Shown one piece after another: positions 63,368 through 64,000 of a DNA stretch of 64,000 bases. Every line of letters starts with the position of its first letter. The first letter of the stretch is position 1. The translations under genes were made by a program, and so were the position numbers. The stretch spans positions 890,001-954,000 of the forward strand of contig CP143946.1 of assembly GCA_036419695.1 (NCBI GenBank). Reading direction: 5' to 3'. This stretch comes from [Clostridium] symbiosum. Its GTDB lineage: Bacteria > Bacillota > Clostridia > Lachnospirales > Lachnospiraceae. The notes under the pieces are model-generated. The model searched no databases, was not told the origin of the DNA, and was given only the letters and a program-made list of their open reading frames with translations.

Positions 63368-63719
63368 TATGAGGTTGTTGAAAAGAAGAGGATGATTCCA
63401 ACTGGCGCAACTTGATAATAGTCAAATATATCAATGATGCATATGAGTTATCTAATCTATTTGCTAAACACAATCCGGCTCCTGCGGGCATTGCATTTTT
63501 TATAACCAATTGTCATTCCAGAATGATTGCCTTTGCCATTAACATAAAAAGCAACATCCAGTTGTTTTTCATAAAGGTATTCCGATGGGAAAAAGGCCAA
63601 TTTTTATAACCAATCACTCAATGTCCCATTAACATAAAAAGCAACATAGTTTTTTCAGTATTGATGGGATAGGCCTTAAAAATCAGCACCAGCAGAATTT
63701 AAATCTACGACATCGCCAT
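63367..63719 (-). other. Silent cassette C, chimeric
   Basis: Starts NGDVVDLNSAGADF and ends with sequence nearly identical to cassette D. The motif TGTTGCTTTTTATGTTAATG appears twice. Frames are broken repeatedly. It reads as two cassettes merged. Confidence 0.6.
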
Positions 63720-63721
63720 TT
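63712..63721 (-). repeat. Fibre inversion site, cassette C
   Basis: Reverse complement AAATGGCGAT, again preceded by CAACCTCATA as at cassette A. Confidence 0.72.
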
Positions 63722-63990
63722 TATGAGGTTGTTGACCAAAGACCGTTATTGAGGATGATTCCAACTGGCGCAACTTGATAATAGTCGAAATATATAAATG
63801 ATGCATATGAGTTATCTATTCTATTTGCTAAACACAATCCGGCTCCTGCGGGCATTGCCAACCCTATTTTTATAGTTCCATTTGTCATTCCAGAATGGAT
63901 TGCCTTTGCCATTGTGACTAAATCAACCCCCTCTCCAGTTGGATCGCGATAAAGGTATTCCGATGGGAAAAAGAATTGCCAATCGCCATT
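63721..63990 (-). CDS. Silent fibre-tip cassette D
   Basis: 89-residue intact tip frame starting NGDWQFFFPSEYLY and ending LNNGLWSTTS, with a Gly/Ala-rich centre (IGLAMPAGAGLCLANRIDNS). It starts with the same NGDW as the current expressed slot. Confidence 0.68.
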   Translation of the reverse strand, partial: NGDWQFFFPSEYLYRDPTGEGVDLVTMAKAIHSGMTNGTIKIGLAMPAGAGLCLANRIDNSYASFIYFDYYQVAPVGIILNNGLWSTTS

Positions 63991-63991
63991 T
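63982..63991 (-). repeat. Fibre inversion site, cassette D
   Basis: Reverse complement AAATGGCGAT, followed by TGGCAATT as in the expressed copy at 61178. Confidence 0.75.
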
Positions 63992-64000
63992 TATTATTAT

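Larger units (their letters stand above)
61178..63991. other. Invertible tail-fibre tip locus
   Basis: Contains a plus-strand AAATGGCGAT at the fibre junction, a tyrosine recombinase gene, and four minus-strand copies of the same site, each heading a fibre-tip reading frame. Inversion between the plus and a minus site would place a new tip in frame after the constant part. The locus probably continues past the window end. Confidence 0.78.
46375..64000. other. Contractile tail bacteriocin (R-type tailocin) cluster
   Basis: Regulatory genes are followed directly by tail terminator, sheath, tube, chaperone, tape measure, LysM protein, hub, baseplate, gpJ, fibre, gpI and a variable fibre, in PBSX xkd order. 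No terminase, portal, scaffold or capsid gene is present from 46104 to the window end. No integrase or att repeat of its own is seen. This matches diffocin-like tailocins. The lysis genes are presumably beyond 64000. Confidence 0.78.

Noticed and set aside
60807..64000. Diversity-generating retroelement as the cause of tip variation
   Set aside because: No reverse transcriptase and no template/variable repeat with adenine-specific changes; variants are whole blocks bounded by inverted sites next to a recombinase.

Overview
The window looks like chromosome of a low-to-mid GC Firmicute, most likely a Lachnospiraceae or related Clostridia. This rests on the style of the 23S rRNA and tRNA cluster, the strong AGGAGG ribosome sites, the PBSX-like tail genes, and the choline-binding-type wall repeats. 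I cannot name the species.

Layout. Positions 1-2297 are the 3' end of a 23S rRNA gene followed by seven tRNAs (Asn, Glu, Thr, Met, Asp, Val, Leu) and a terminator; I see no 5S gene. A large hybrid sensor kinase follows (2555-5392), then a tRNA-Arg(ACG) with its own strong promoter. Prophage 1 (5647-46103, about 40.5 kb) is integrated in the 3' half of that tRNA. A 43-bp direct repeat marks attL and attR. It is a siphovirus with a conventional plan: integrase; lysogenic-conversion genes (an Mrr-like nuclease with membrane segments and a secreted wall-binding protein); ImmA plus XRE repressor; a divergent switch with three operators; an early operon of small proteins; Rad52-type annealing, HNH and replication genes; terminase, portal, a minor head protein fused to a HExxH domain, scaffold and capsid; neck, tail tube, chaperones, tape measure, distal tail and fibres; holin, BppU-type fibre and M15 endolysin. 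The right end holds a serine recombinase and an AbrB-like gene with four palindromic operators.

Immediately after attR (46375 to the window end) lies a second, separate element. It has its own repressor, an ImmA-like pseudo-protease, operators and a late regulator. A contractile tail module follows in PBSX xkd order: terminator, sheath, tube, frameshifted chaperone, tape measure, LysM protein, hub, baseplate, gpJ, fibre, gpI. No terminase, portal or capsid gene is present. This is best read as an R-type tailocin (headless contractile tail bacteriocin, diffocin-like) rather than a phage.

The most striking part is the end of the tailocin. A short fibre gene has a constant 5' part (60807-61180) that runs into a variable tip at an AAATGGCGAT site. 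A XerC/D-type tyrosine recombinase gene follows directly. Alternative tip cassettes then lie in reverse orientation, each starting at an inverted copy of the same 10-mer (63102, 63358, 63712, 63982). Inversion between these sites would swap the fibre tip and so the killing spectrum. The active slot and one silent slot read as interleaved chimeras of two cassettes, with frameshifts. That is what a consensus from a population in mixed orientations would look like, although real degeneration is possible.
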